This document shows, piece after piece, positions 48,236-60,100 of a stretch of 64,000 nt of DNA. Below the pieces are notes generated by a model. It did not search any database. It worked only from the letters and a program-made list of their open reading frames with translations, and was not told the origin of the DNA. The DNA is from Phialocephala subalpina (taxonomy: Eukaryota; Ascomycota; Leotiomycetes; Helotiales; Mollisiaceae). Numbering within the stretch: the stretch's first letter is position 1; each line of letters opens with the position of its first letter. The stretch spans positions 1 to 64,000 of the forward strand of contig FJOG01000040.1 in the NCBI GenBank assembly GCA_900073065.1, in the 5' to 3' direction. A program made the translations under genes and the position numbers.

Positions 48236-51200
48236 CTACTCTGATTCCAAGAGATGATCCAGATCGATATCTAACTCGAGAGGCTTACTTTTGCCTCCAC
48301 CTCTACCCATCGTAACCAGTATACCTTTCCCTTTGTATATCCAGAACACAAGAACTTCGTCACTGTTAGGCATAGCTATCTCAACTTCTCGTTTCACGGA
48401 CTTTTCTCTCTTGATGCTTCCGACACGGGTTGGAGCACGTTCCTTGCCAAATGGAGATTCTATCCAGAAAATCTCGTTACGATCATTGAGAAGCGCCAGG
48501 TTTTGTCCGGTGGCGCACAGAGCAGTGGAGTGTATCCTAGAACCTACTTGCTGATTTTTGTCACGCAGAACTCGGCTGGAGGATCTTCCGCCTAGAAGCG
48601 TGAGATAAGCTGGATAACCTTTCTCTGTAAATGTGGTGAGAAGGGCGGAATTGTCTGAAACTACGATCGATGAGAGGCCGTCGTCACCGACCAGACCCTA
48701 GATATATCTTAGCATACAGGATTCCAAAGAAAAGACGAGGTACATATGAATGAACGAGATTGTGGGAAGTGTAAAACCGAGCTTACAAATGGTGCACTGC
48801 TCTCGACAAAGCCTCCGTTCGACGGATTTTGGCATTCGCAGAAGTAAGTCACCACTTTCTCCGGTTCAAACCGAGTAGCTGCAGCGAAGGAGAGACAGTC
48901 CGTCGAGAACGTAACAAGATGGTCTTTGGGTCCGCTCCGCCCACTTTGAGGAGGCAGCTTGTGATGAAAGAACGCTCCGCTGAGCGTATCGAGTATCCGA
49001 ACATAGTTCCCAAATTTCATGGCTAAGTAGTGATCGTTGCTGGACAGGGCCATTACGAAAGGGACCTGTTCTATCTCCATCTCATGTATTGGAGCTTGAG
49101 TCGAGCCTTGGAATATGCGAAGGAGAATTATCTATGATCTGTCAGCAGTGAACAAGCATGGATAGAGTCGACAACTTACAGGGCCATTCCCGATCACTAT
49201 TCCGCTTTTTCGGGTTCCACCCGCTGCGAGGAGGATATCACCAGGAGTTATGATGCGGTGTGAGATAGCAAGCATATTCTGGAGATCATAAGAGCATGCC
49301 CCCCTATCATTCCAGAGCAGTAAAGTCCTGCCAGATGTAAAGAATGTTGCAGTGGGGATATTTGATGCTCCTTTAGGTCCGCGACGTGATCTGAAGGGCC
49401 ACTTCCGTGAAGGAGACTGAAATATACTAGAGCTTGCGTCCGATGGTATCGACCGAGGTGAAGTTGGGCTAGAGAGTTTTGATATATCGGGGACAACCAC
49501 TTCAGGGAGATTCGTGGTTTCCTCCGGAGTCGGAAATGGTGGAGGACTAAATGTCCTGGACGATGGTCTAGACAACGGGTCCGAGCAATGAGAAAGAGCA
49601 CTAGAGGAACCGACGTAGGTGGTAGCAGGAGATGAGGGCTTGGCGGGACTTATCAAGTCGCTTCCATGCATGTCGACATTGCCCATTAAAGAACGATGAA
49701 GTCGCGTCGCAGTCTCTGGACTGGTAGGTGAAAGGGTATTTTCTCTTATTGAGGGTAGTGTGTTGACAATAGTCGGCAGTTCATGTCTGAGAGGCTCCTG
49801 TGACCGGCGCGGTACATTCAGGGGTTCATGCCGGCGAGATAGCATAGCTCTGCCGGATTGGGGTGACGAGGGTGCAGTGCTGGGTCCTTTGGTCGTTGAA
49901 TCGCCCTTAGTTCGCAACATCTTGCGTCGTTCTTTCAGCTTCTCCTGAATGTAAATAGACATTCTTGATAGCGGTTCTATTTTCCGTGCAGAGGTAGTCA
50001 CGGAATAGTGTGAGCATTGACCACACCCTGTCCTCGAGGGAACATCTTTCAGAAGTCCGATATCATCCTACGGTGATTAGTAATGTCGCACAGCATAAAT
50101 AGGGCGGTAAGGTGGACATACAGGTGACAGATTTGCGTGTTGAGGCCTGGTTGATGTGTTCTCTTCGATGCTGGGAAGTATGATCTTGCCCGGGACTGGG
50201 TGTAATTCGGGACAGTTCACGATGTAAATGTCATCGGGTGTGGTACTCGTCCTGTGGTCATACCCTACGCTCTTAGGAATTCCAGGACACCATTCATTTG
50301 TGTAGTCAACGATCTTTTGTGAGAAGGCCAAGAGTTCTTTGCTGACGTCTGGGAGGATGTTGTGCCGAGCCTCCAGGGTTACCTGCAATTGTTTGAGCAT
50401 TGGATCAATATCTAGATACGAGATTTTCTCCAAGTGTCTGGTTATACTCTTGGAAGCTTCCATGGAAATGTGTTGTCCCCACTGGTACAATTATTGTTAG
50501 CAAGTTTTCAGATGAAGGTTCCGAGGGCAAAGTTACTAGTTCCAGTAGATATTTTGAGTGAGCACCAAGGCAAAAACATTCCTGCCCAAAACATTTGGCT
50601 CTGATGGCCATGCATAGCATGGTTTGAGTCTGTTCGTACGCCCATTCCAGTTCTCCCGGAGGTGGGGATGGAGTCGAGTCTTTGAACAAATGATCCAGCA
50701 TCTTGAATCGAGGCGACAAAGTCAAAAGAGCAGTGTCTCTGGCGAGTCCGCTGTGATTGAGGCCTTTGTAGTATTGATTGTCCATGCACATCTGGATCAT
50801 CGCTGCAATCGTGGCCCAAGAGATATCATACAGCACCAAAGCACAATAAAACCAGTCTGCTGAGCTTCTCGAAGTTTTTATGGCTGTCTTGGCAGCGAGC
50901 AGAAAGGCATTAACATCGTCGTCCAGAGGGTACTGAGATGATCAGAATATGCAGATTTGGTAGTCCAAGAGGTACTTACAAGTCCGTAGTAGAAATCTTG
51001 TAACCGAATAACTCCACAAGCTGGAGTTGACAACCCATGGTTATACTCGTTGTTCGAGAGCTCTGTTAACATTCTTTGGCAAAAGACATTGATCGAAAAG
51101 TGGTCGACGCCACGAAGTGTCTCGTGACCCCAAGCCTGTTTAAATTTATCAATTACGGCCTCATACTCAGCAAGAGAGAGTCGCCTCTTATGAAGATGCA

Positions 51201-51836
51201 GGGCGCGAGTCCCCGAGACGAGAGCCTGGCCGATGAAGCTGCAGTATGCATCGTGATTAGGTAGGCCATCATGAGCGCAGAATGCCGAGATCTTGACTCC
51301 CAGAATATGTTTGATAGCCGAGAAGAGAATGTCAGGGTTCAGAAGTGAGGTTCTCGATTCGAAACTTAGATGTGGTGATTGCATGTATGTTCGCTGTAAA
51401 TCGAAGATTGTTCGCAATGCTACGACATGGCTGAAAGCGGTCGCACGAAACAGGCCCCGATCCGAAGTAAGTTCAGAGACATCTAGGAAGTACCGACCGA
51501 TCAACTCTTGAAGGATATTGTCGATGTCTGCCCGGCAGTGAAGTGTTGACCAGACTGCAGCCAGATCTTGATGCGACATCACGGAGGACCATCTATGACG
51601 CCGGGATGTGAGGTGCCGGATTAAAGGAACTTGATAAGATGCGACTGGATTTCCAAGTAAGCGTAAACGAGTGCTCGCTTCCCAAAGCACCACATGCTTT
51701 GCATGTTGCTCTGTTAAACCGCCGGGCGTCCTTCACTCGAAATGGAGGTGACACGAGCTGAACACTCGAGCGCCAGCCCCCACAACTTTTTCCGTTTGAG
51801 ACATACAGCCTCCACAGCTCCTAAAGAACTCAACAT
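48236..51836 (-). CDS. Uncharacterised large protein, helical N-terminus and probable beta-propeller C-terminus, seven exons
   Basis: Exons (minus) are probably 51836-51787, 51730-50980, 50932-50537, 50481-50122, 50067-49180, 49131-48787 and 48697-48236, giving 1,083 residues. All junctions except the first have good GT-AG signals; the first intron uses a weak GTTGTG donor, so the N-terminal 17 residues are tentative. Residues ~20-530 are helical with no known motif. A Ser/Pro-rich linker follows, with CGQCSHYS before it. The C-terminal ~350 residues alternate short beta strands with typical blade texts (TFFTSGRTLLLWNDRGACSY, HYLAMKFGNYVRILDTLSG, STALCATGQNLALLNDRNEI), suggesting a WD40-like propeller. 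I do not recognise the family. A binding platform is the most one can infer. Neighbours give no clue. Confidence 0.7.
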
Positions 51837-52048
51837 GACTGGCGATTCAAGAACGCCAGTGTCCCGGACCAGGCACGAAAGGCACCAACTGCCAGCATCT
51901 GCAGCCTTACGGAAACTTGCTGATTCTAGTCTTATTGAATAGCACTAATCAACTCGAAAGCAAGAAAAACCTCGAACACTAGCGAACCGTCAAACGAGCA
52001 CGTCCGAATACAGAAAGGGAGGCGACCAAGACTCTGACCTTGCTGAGC

Positions 52049-52633
52049 TCACATCGTATACTGCACCATATCCACGGCTTGTGTTACAGAGGCCATCGAT
52101 CCTCCAACAATCCCACCTTCCACGATAATTTGACATGTAGCCAACAGGCCGAAGTAGCACAGGCTAAGTATGCCAATGGTGATGTAATAATTTTCGTCTG
52201 AAGTTAGGAAGTGAGAGCAAAGAACAACACTTGTTCTCTGTACCACTTCCATTTGAGATCAAGACGTCCTCTTGATATTGTCTGATATCCCACTCATTGC
52301 AACCATGAAGAACTCCATTGCAGTTCGCTTGAACAATCTAAGTACAGGCCGAGGTCGAAATATGTCGTTTTTCCCCATGATGCGTCGCAGTCGGTAAATT
52401 GGCTGCTGAGCTCTGGGAACACCGGGATTCCCGAAGCATTGCTGCATTTCTAGAAAATGATCGTGCGAGGTCAAATACGAGTGCCTCGGTCGCGATGCTG
52501 ATGGTGCAGGCCGTGAATTGAGTTGTTGTGGTGCGTATTCTGTGGCAGAGGGTGTTGATATGAAATGTTGCATCGAGGTGCTTGCGAGATGGAGAAATTT
52601 CACTCTCTCGGCTCCGTCCTCAAACATCAACAA
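52049..52633 (-). CDS. Small uncharacterised membrane protein, two exons
   Basis: Exon 52633-52294 and exon 52197-52049 join in frame to 162 residues. The acceptor is good (CCTAACTTCAG), the donor GTGGGA weak. Without splicing the first frame stops at once (NIKRTS, stop). The N-terminal part is basic and Ser/Pro-rich, possibly a mitochondrial presequence. The C-terminal part has one membrane helix (ITIGILSLCYFGLLATCQII). Family not recognised. It diverges from the phytanoyl-CoA-dioxygenase-like gene across ~175 bp. Confidence 0.45.
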
Positions 52634-52809
52634 CCTCCACGACTGATCAGGCTAGAGGCATCCGGTGAACTAAGATAAGCTTCCCCGATCTCCAGCTTTC
52701 TTCATCTCCTCCTATTTGTCAAGAGCCTCAACGGCTAGTTGTCTTCCGTCAAGATGGCCCAAAGGTGGGGAGGTGGGGAGGATATAACATCCTCTCCAAA
52801 CATCACAAT

Positions 52810-53736
52810 ATGGCACCTCAGACACGAGGCACGATGGGCTCAACAGCCTCGACCCCTCAAGCGACAGTTCCTCCAAAGCTCACATACATCACCCTCTCCC
52901 CCGATGAGTTCGAAAGCAAGACCTTGACCTCACACCATCTGCAAGAAGCACTCGAAGCCCTCCACCGCGACGGCGTCCTCGTCCTTAGCAATGCCATCTC
53001 GACGGCACATCTCGATGCCCTGAATGGTCGAATGATTCCTGAAGCCAAGACACTGTACGCTCGAACGGAAACACATCATAACTTTGGGAAGGGGACGGGA
53101 AATATACAACAAGATGCTGTGGTGGACAAGGACTATGTTTTCGACGATATCATTGCGAATCCGTTTGCAACAGCGATCACAGAATGCATGCTTGGACCGA
53201 ATCCTCGTCTGCGGTTCCAGAGTGCGAACACAGCGTTCAAGGCGGAGAAGAGACAACCTGTACATGTGGACGTACATTTCGACTTTCCCAAAATTCCTTT
53301 CGGGTTCTGCATCAATGTAAATCTGATTGATGTTGATCCTGAGCATGGGTCGACGGAGATGTGGTTGGGCAGCCATTTGGACACAAGCTGGCGAGCGGAG
53401 GTCGAGAAGAGTGGAAGCGTCATCCCTACGGCAATGTTGGAGAGGAGAAGGAAGATCAGCCCGCCTGTCCAACCTGTGCTACCGAAGGGTAGCCTGATTG
53501 TGAGGGACCTGAGACTTTGGCATGCTGGAATGCCTAACAAGACGGACGATGTGAGGGTTATGCTTGTTACCATTCATTTCCCGACTTGGTACCGGACCGA
53601 GCAGAAAGTTTTGCTTCCGGAAAGCTTGAAGGGGAAGGTTGAATGGGGAAATCTAGTACCTTGCGTCGATTGGGTCCCGGATGGATATGATTATCTTCAA
53701 GGGCAGCATGATCATGACTTTGATCTGCTGCCATAG
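52810..53736 (+). CDS. Phytanoyl-CoA dioxygenase (PhyH) family Fe(II)/2-oxoglutarate oxygenase
   Basis: One exon of 308 residues from ATG 52810 (MAPQTRGTMG); the frame is open upstream but without an ATG. The double-stranded beta-helix core carries the metal-binding triad: HVDVHFD gives His152 and Asp154, and LRLWHAGMPN gives His238. An Arg about ten residues later (DDVRVML) suits 2-oxoglutarate. GSTEMWLGSH between them is also a PhyH hallmark. Enzymes of this family hydroxylate diverse substrates, often in fungal secondary metabolism; the substrate here is unknown. All catalytic residues are present, so it should be active. The leader ALEALHRDGVLVLSNAIS is the typical PhyH N-terminus. Confidence 0.9.
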   Translation: MAPQTRGTMGSTASTPQATVPPKLTYITLSPDEFESKTLTSHHLQEALEALHRDGVLVLSNAISTAHLDALNGRMIPEAKTLYARTETHHNFGKGTGNIQQDAVVDKDYVFDDIIANPFATAITECMLGPNPRLRFQSANTAFKAEKRQPVHVDVHFDFPKIPFGFCINVNLIDVDPEHGSTEMWLGSHLDTSWRAEVEKSGSVIPTAMLERRRKISPPVQPVLPKGSLIVRDLRLWHAGMPNKTDDVRVMLVTIHFPTWYRTEQKVLLPESLKGKVEWGNLVPCVDWVPDGYDYLQGQHDHDFDLLP

Positions 53737-54351
53737 ATCTAGTATCAGCAATTCCAATGCCCCAACCCCACTTTCCGTGGCCCTCTTCTCTTCTCTGAGG
53801 ACTCTCATCGGCCAAGATACCTATCCTAGATCAGCCTAGCCTGGGAAAGTTTAGGCAAGGTTGGGACATTGTAAATGTCAAAATCTATGTCATCATTTTT
53901 CTCCGAAGTCGTACATCAAGATCAAACTTAGTGATTCTGTTCTGCCAATTCTCTTCAAGCCAGTTTTTCTTAGGTATAGGCAGCGAATGCAAGTTGCTCA
54001 ACGAGTTGTTGTGTAACTAAGTCGAGACACCTGCAAGTTTCCAGACCTCTCCTCGCTCATATCAACTGGACTTTCATTACTTTCGGCTTTAAACGAAGTT
54101 ATCTGAGATTATCTTAAACTCTGTGGTGTCTGTGTTTCTGCAACCAATTGGAAGTCAACTGCACATGTGGAAAGTTCCTCTAAGTAAATGAATTTCAAAT
54201 TGCTCAAACGCCAATGTACCCAACTTTTCCTTCAAACGCCGTGCTCCTTTCCTCATGCCCTCGCTTCGCGATACCCCGAACTCCCAAGATCAAACTTCGT
54301 ATCTCACCCCCTCCCTTTCTCCACTCCTCCGCTCTCTTCCTGTCTTCCATT
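53737..54351. other. Intergenic between convergent genes
   Basis: 3' regions of the PhyH gene and of the secreted But2-like gene. Nothing recognised. Confidence 0.5.
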
Positions 54352-54963
54352 CTAGCAATTATAGTTCAAATACACGCCCCTCAACCCAGCCCCATTCATA
54401 TTATTCACATAATTCGTCCACTCAATACTCGCAGGCCTAGTAACCCAATCCGCATACTCAAACACAAACGCCAACCCACCCTGAGCAGCGCTTGGACACG
54501 CCTCCGAGTTGATGACCGAACTCATCCCCGCTGCCACCGTCACAGTCCCCCAAAGACTGCCTTTCGTAGGCATGATATTGTTCCACGTCGGCGCCTGTGG
54601 AATCGGTTCTGGGACAGTGTAGATGTTGATAACGGGAGTGGCGCCAGTGTATGTTGGGAAAGTATAGTCTGAAGGGAAAGTAATTCCGAGTGAGCAACCA
54701 TAAGCTCCCTGTGGACCGACGAAAGCAACCAGTTCAGCGATTCTGTCTGCCACTTGTCCGGTTGCTCCATTGACGTCTTGATACAGGAGCATATCTTGGG
54801 ATTGTCGGCCAGTGTCGGTATATGGTGTGTCGGGATCATTCTCATGCAATTGCACCAAGTGTTGAGGCATAGAGTAGGATCCACAGACTCGTTTGTCGAT
54901 GGTTGGGAGGGCGGATGTGATGCCGAGAATGGCACCTAATGTCAAGAGTGTTGTTGGAAGCAT
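54352..54963 (-). CDS. Secreted But2-like protein
   Basis: One exon of 203 residues from ATG 54963; an upstream in-frame ATG at 54999 would put twelve odd residues before the signal peptide. The signal (MLPTTLLTLGAILGITSALP) is followed by a probable Kex2 site (DKR). The mature protein has four cysteines (VCGSYSMPQHLVQLHEND, GAYGCSLGITFP, NSEACPSAAQGG and the final NYNC). The pattern CGSY..P.H.VQLHE and GC.LGITFP resembles fungal secreted proteins annotated with a But2 C-terminal domain; that assignment is from memory of the pattern. Role unknown, possibly cell wall or host interaction. A broken relative lies 1 kb upstream. Confidence 0.7.
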   Translation of the reverse strand: MLPTTLLTLGAILGITSALPTIDKRVCGSYSMPQHLVQLHENDPDTPYTDTGRQSQDMLLYQDVNGATGQVADRIAELVAFVGPQGAYGCSLGITFPSDYTFPTYTGATPVINIYTVPEPIPQAPTWNNIMPTKGSLWGTVTVAAGMSSVINSEACPSAAQGGLAFVFEYADWVTRPASIEWTNYVNNMNGAGLRGVYLNYNC

Positions 54964-55985
54964 GATGCTGAGTCCTTTTATGAGTTCGAATGATAGCATG
55001 GAGTGTTTTTGGTTTGATGCTTGATGTCTTGATGATGGAGAAATTTCTCTTAATCTGAGACAAGGTCTCTATTTATATTGAGAAATTTAGGGGAGATCTT
55101 GAGATCGAGAACTTTGCTATAAGGGTCTGGAGACTTAAGCTTATTTTTGGATTAAAGTTACGGCATGGATACCCAGTGTGCAGCGGCTATGCATGTCATG
55201 AGATGGTGGGAGAGCTGAATGTCCCGAGGTTTTGGGTGTGTTGTGGTGATGATCACGCCACAGTTGTGGCTGTCAACGCTCCTGCAGAAAACTCGTGATT
55301 GGGCTGTGCGACAACATGACTATCGTTAGCTTCTTGAAATCCTATTGTTTGCAGCTCGTATATGTGGTTGAGGGTCATTGGTCATTATCACGTTGTTTAC
55401 AAAGTGCCAGTACTTCAATATTATCGCACAAAAAGATTCGGAAACAATAGCACGCTTGACCCGGTTTGTAACATTAATTGCCAAGCTTAGTGTGCTCTTT
55501 TTGCTTATCAGTCTTGTGACTAGTTATTTCTCTATTCAAGTCAGTAATCTGCAAGGGGTATATACTTCGAAAGACTACTAGTATTTTTTTTTTTTTAAAT
55601 ATATTGTATTTTGAATCATATAGAAGTTTATATAGTTCATAGGACAAGGTCATTTGCTTACCAAAGTCAAGCTTTTCAAAGAGCGTTTGCAGTGTCACAA
55701 TAATGAAGAATACCTGCGCGTAGTATTTTCAAAAAGAAGGACGTGGATTATCTTGTTAACAAAACGCGAGAAGTACTAAAATAAAGAATGCCTGCCCGCA
55801 GTATTTTCAAAGGAAACAAATACAACATTCTACTAACAATACAAAGAAAATCCCGACGTTTACCAAAACGAGTCCTCCATTCAGTGTAACTGAAAGAAAA
55901 AAGTGCGTCATCCACTGCCACTCTGTGAGTTTCCGAATTCCAGTTCGCAATCTCCGAAATGGGCATTGAAGCAACGTGGTGTCAA
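54964..55985. other. Intergenic, AT-rich, with a short direct repeat
   Basis: Promoter of the But2-like gene, then AT-rich DNA with a T-run near 55590. A ~30-bp imperfect direct repeat (GAAGAATACCTGCGCGTAGT at about 55703 and AAAGAATGCCTGCCCGCAGT at about 55783) is the only structure seen. Confidence 0.45.
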
Positions 55986-56270
55986 TTAAGGAGGTGATGG
56001 ATAAGAATAAGGTGTGCAATTGTTCCCGTGGGTCAAAATTCGAGTGTTTCCGTTCTGACCCAGCACCGCTGCGCAGGCACCTCCACAAGAAGTACCGTTG
56101 GCGGCAATAGTAGGTACCCTGACAGTACGATCGAAATGCTGGTATTTAAGGTAGTATCGGTGCGCGCGCGAGAGACGAACATGCCAACAAGACTTGGGTT
56201 GGGACCGTTGGGTTTCATGAGGACGAGGTGCTGAGGGACGATTAATTGTTTGGACTACGCATGTGAAAAC
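55986..56270 (-). pseudogene. Remnant of a secreted But2-like protein, frameshifted
   Basis: On the minus strand one frame reads VPQHLVLMKPNGPNPSLVGM (about 56245-56180), echoing MPQHLVQLHE of the neighbouring But2-like gene. Close to 56160 the protein-like text moves to another frame: YYLKYQHFDRTVRVP, then NGTSCGGACAAVLGQNGNTR and the stop at 55986. No start or signal peptide is visible in the right place. The long open frame through 56567 joins unrelated text and is not convincing. Likely a decayed paralogue. Confidence 0.45.
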
Positions 56271-56551
56271 TACCCCGAGGTAAATCCACTGCTTCCGAAG
56301 CCGGATATGCCAAAAATGGAAGGTTGGAAGGGCTCGTTCACGTCGAGAGCGCTCACTTGACTTTGCTGCCACTATTCTCAAGTGGACTGCACTTTGTAGT
56401 TGGCTAGAATTAAGGCTTTCACCAAGCTTGCGGTGTTGTGGGCTCAAGATCGCTGGTATAGTAGCTCGAACATAAAAACCACTGCGAGCATGGTAGTTCA
56501 AACAATTAAACGCCGAATGACTGAAATTTGAAATGTCGCAGTCAAGTTGGA

Positions 56552-56842
56552 TTATACAACGACCCAACTACGGGGCGTCAAGCGGGAATGGGAATAGGAG
56601 AGGTTGTTGATACGGTCATGGCAACAGGCGCCGCCGCACTGCTTGTCGGCCTTGCAAGAGCAGGCCAGTGCCGGGCAAGCGCCACCACCCATGACGGCTG
56701 AAGTAAAAGCGACCATGTTTGCCAATACGTTGCAAACTTTGACACAAGGCCTTCTTGTTTAACGGCGGCCAGTGTTGGCAGACCAGGTACAGTTCAACAA
56801 CAAAGTGAGCATCGCCACGAACACAGCCTTGAACCAGGACAT
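56552..56842 (-). pseudogene. Cysteine-rich small secreted protein: either nonsense-broken or spliced
   Basis: From ATG 56842 a clear signal peptide (MSWFKAVFVAMLTLLLNCTW) leads to a stop TAA at 56761-56759. The same frame then continues for 68 codons to 56552 and holds a cysteine cluster ACPALACSCKADKQCGGACC. Two readings are possible. A CAA-to-TAA change (RIP-type) may have killed one continuous gene. Or an intron of ~93 bp with weak donor GTACCT and good acceptor ACTTCAG removes the stop and keeps frame. The spliced form would be ~65 residues with six cysteines in the mature part. Family not recognised; the shape is that of fungal cysteine-rich secreted peptides. Confidence 0.5.
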
Positions 56843-57126
56843 TCTTCCAAGGAACTTCTTGACGGATGATTTACAGTAGGACTCAACGTCCAATTCGTCT
56901 CACTCATGTTTTTCCGCAACAACGATAAATCGAGAAATCGCGTCTAAATGTCACGCCTCGTGAGATTGAATGCCTGAGGCATCGATCGAGCCTCTGCATT
57001 TGTTTCCTGCGAGGCTGCTCGACTGTCTAGGAGCGCGCAATCGGAGCTTTGCCTCTATCTTCTCCTCTTCCCTCCTCCTATTCTTGTCCGTACACTTACG
57101 ATGCCCTGGTGAATAATCACATCGCC

Positions 57127-60100
57127 ATGCCGTCCACCCTGCAGGATGACCACGCGAACGGTGCGATCAATGGCGCCGCAAACGACGTTCCTACAACGAA
57201 GCGCTTCTCCGACATCCCTTCGACACTCGACATCCCGGTGCACATAGAGCAAAGGGACGAAGACGAAGACGAAGCCGAAGCCGTCGAAATCTACCTCAAA
57301 GACCTTGCCGATCCGAACGAGCTGTGTTCCCTCTTGGAGATAGAGCAGGCTGCTCCAACATACTGGATGTCCGTTGCTCTCGCATATGCGAAGCAGAACA
57401 AGGTCGACTATGCAATTGAAACGCTCATCCGCGGCGGAAATTCTACACAAGACCACAACTCCAAGGGGAAGCTGAGCATTCTGAGCTGTTTATGCTGGAT
57501 GTACCTGTGGAAGAGCCGAGAGGCGCCTCGCCTTGCGCCAGAGGGTACCCTTGAATCAGAGGCAAAGACAAAGGAATATTACCTCCAACTAGCTATCTCG
57601 ACTCTGAATGATGCCTCGCGAATCAATCCCTCGTTTCCACCCTTGTTTCTCGCCCGCGGCGTTCTCTACCTGCTGAAAGCGTCCCTTCAACCACCTTCGA
57701 AAGCAACAGCGGCTAGTGCTGTGATCGTGGACCTAGAGAAAGCCGACCTTTTGCGCCAGGCATTTCAATCGTTCGAAGATGCCATACGTGTTTCTCGGGG
57801 GAAGAACATGCTAGCTGTAATGGGAAGGTCGAAGGTGCTCTTCTCGCTTGGCAAGTATCCAGAAGCTCTAGCAGGATACCAAGAAGTTCTTGCAAAGATG
57901 CCAGATTTCGTTGATCCAGATCCTAGAATTGGCATTGGCTGTTGTCTCTGGAAACTCGAGTTCAAAGATGATGCAAGAGTGGCTTGGGAAAGAAGTCTCG
58001 AAATCAATCCCAATTCCAAGATTGCTAATCTCTTGCTCGGCCTCTATTACCTCGACGCCAGCAGCAGCGACCCTATAGGCAGCCCCGAATTTACTCGTCT
58101 TTACAAGAAAGCCATAACGGAGTACATACAGAAGTCTTTCAAGTCGGATTCGAACCTCCCCCTTACTTGCGCGACATTCGCTGGTTACTTTTTGTCCAGA
58201 AAATCTTTCACAAATGTTGATTCCTTATCAAACAAGGCAATTCAATATACAGATATCAATGCTATTGCGAGTGATGGCTGGTATCTACTTGGGCGGAAAG
58301 AGCATTACGCAGGCAACCTCGATCGAGCAAGCGACTGCTATCGCCGCGCAGATGATGCTCGTGGTGGTGTCGAAAGCGGCTATCTCCCTGCGAAGTTTGG
58401 CGTGGCTCAATTGTTTATCCTTCAAAATGATCTCAGCGAGGCTAAACTGCTGTTGGAAAAGATCGTCCAGCATTGCAGAAACCACGAAGCTACAGTCCTG
58501 CTTGGGACATTGTTCGCCGAAGAATTTTTCGCCAACCAATACGCCTTTCCCAAAGATGACAAAAGTCCACAGAGAGCAATTCTCCTTCTGGAAAGTGTAC
58601 GATCTGCTTGGAAGGATTCGAAGCGAACTCATTTACCCGACGCCTCGGTGTTGTTGAATCTAGCCCGGCTTTACGAGATAGAATATCCGGACAAGGCCCT
58701 CCAGTGTCTTCTACAAGTGGAACAACTAGAACTCGACCGAATCACAGAGTCTGAACATCCCATGGATGTAAAAGACGACGCAGAAGCCCAAGCTGTCCTG
58801 CGCAAATTCCTCCCGCCACAACTCACAAACAATATTGGATGCTTCTACTTCCAGGCCGAGAAGTACGACCTTGCTCGCGAAATGTTTGAGACTGCATTGA
58901 GTGCTTGCATGAGACTCAGAGAAGAGGATGACGATGACGATGATGATATAGATGCTCTCATCACAACAATCAGCTTTAACCTAGGCCGGAGCTACGAGGC
59001 AATAGATCTTACAGACCAGGCCATTGATGTTTACGAGCGGCTCTTGAAACATCACGAGGGTTACACAGATGCCCGAACCCGACTTGCATATATCAAGCTA
59101 TGCATATCTCCCCAAGATAAAGGACCCGATAGCGTTGCAAAGCTGTACCAAGAGAATTCGACGGACCTGGAAGTGCGTGCTTTATATGGCTGGTACTTGG
59201 GTAAAGTCTATTCGAGGAGGAGACCAGCCAATATTGCAGAAGATCCCGAGCTACGCCATTACAAGCACACGTTGCAACATCATGACAAGCACGACCACTA
59301 CGCTCTAGTCGGCATGGGCAACCTTTACTTGCAATCTGCTCGAGAAATGCGAAGGGATACAGAACAGGAAAAACAGAAGAGGAGCGCTGTATACAGCAAG
59401 GCTGTTGAATTCTTTGAAAAAGCAATCCAGTTAGATCCCCAAAATGCATATGCTGCACATGGCATTGCAATCGCGCTTATCGAGGACAAGAAAGATTTTC
59501 AGAATGCATTGCTCATCCTTCGTAAAGTCCAAGATACAATCAAGGACGCTTACGTTTATCTCGATCTTGGCCATATCTACAGCGAACTGAAGCATTATTC
59601 CAAAGCTATCGAAAGCTATGGAACGGCATTGTCAAAAGAGAGCAAGGCAAATGATCCTAGTATCCTAGCCTGTCTCGGCCGAGCGTGGTTGAATAAGGGA
59701 AGGGCTGGTCGCGACTTGGATGCCTATCAAATGGCTCTTGAGTGTTCACAGAAGGTTTGTTTACTTGTTTTTTTGCGATTGATCGACTAACATATCTTTA
59801 CACAGGCTTTGGATGCTTCCCCAAACCAAGTCCACCTCAAGTTTAATGTGGCATTCGCCCAAATTCAGCTTGTAACTACACTATACTCTCTGAATGAGAC
59901 GCAGCGGTCGTTGCAGCAACTCCAAGATGCTACAAAGGGTCTCGAATTGGCAATTGTAACCTTGGATGAAATCGCTGCCCATCCCCAATGCCCATACCCT
60001 AAGCATGATGTCGACCAACGTGCAAACATGGCTCGCAACACTCTTCAGAAGCAACTCGAGAGAGCTGTTGCTAGCCAAGAGGAGTACGAAGAAAATAACA

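Noticed and set aside
55986..56567. A 193-codon open frame on the minus strand
   Set aside because: Only its last third looks like protein, and the related text continues in another frame. The long openness is probably accidental.
54352..56842. Secreted genes considered as a RiPP cluster of their own
   Set aside because: No modifying enzyme lies beside them and there are no internal repeats; they look like ordinary secreted proteins and relics.
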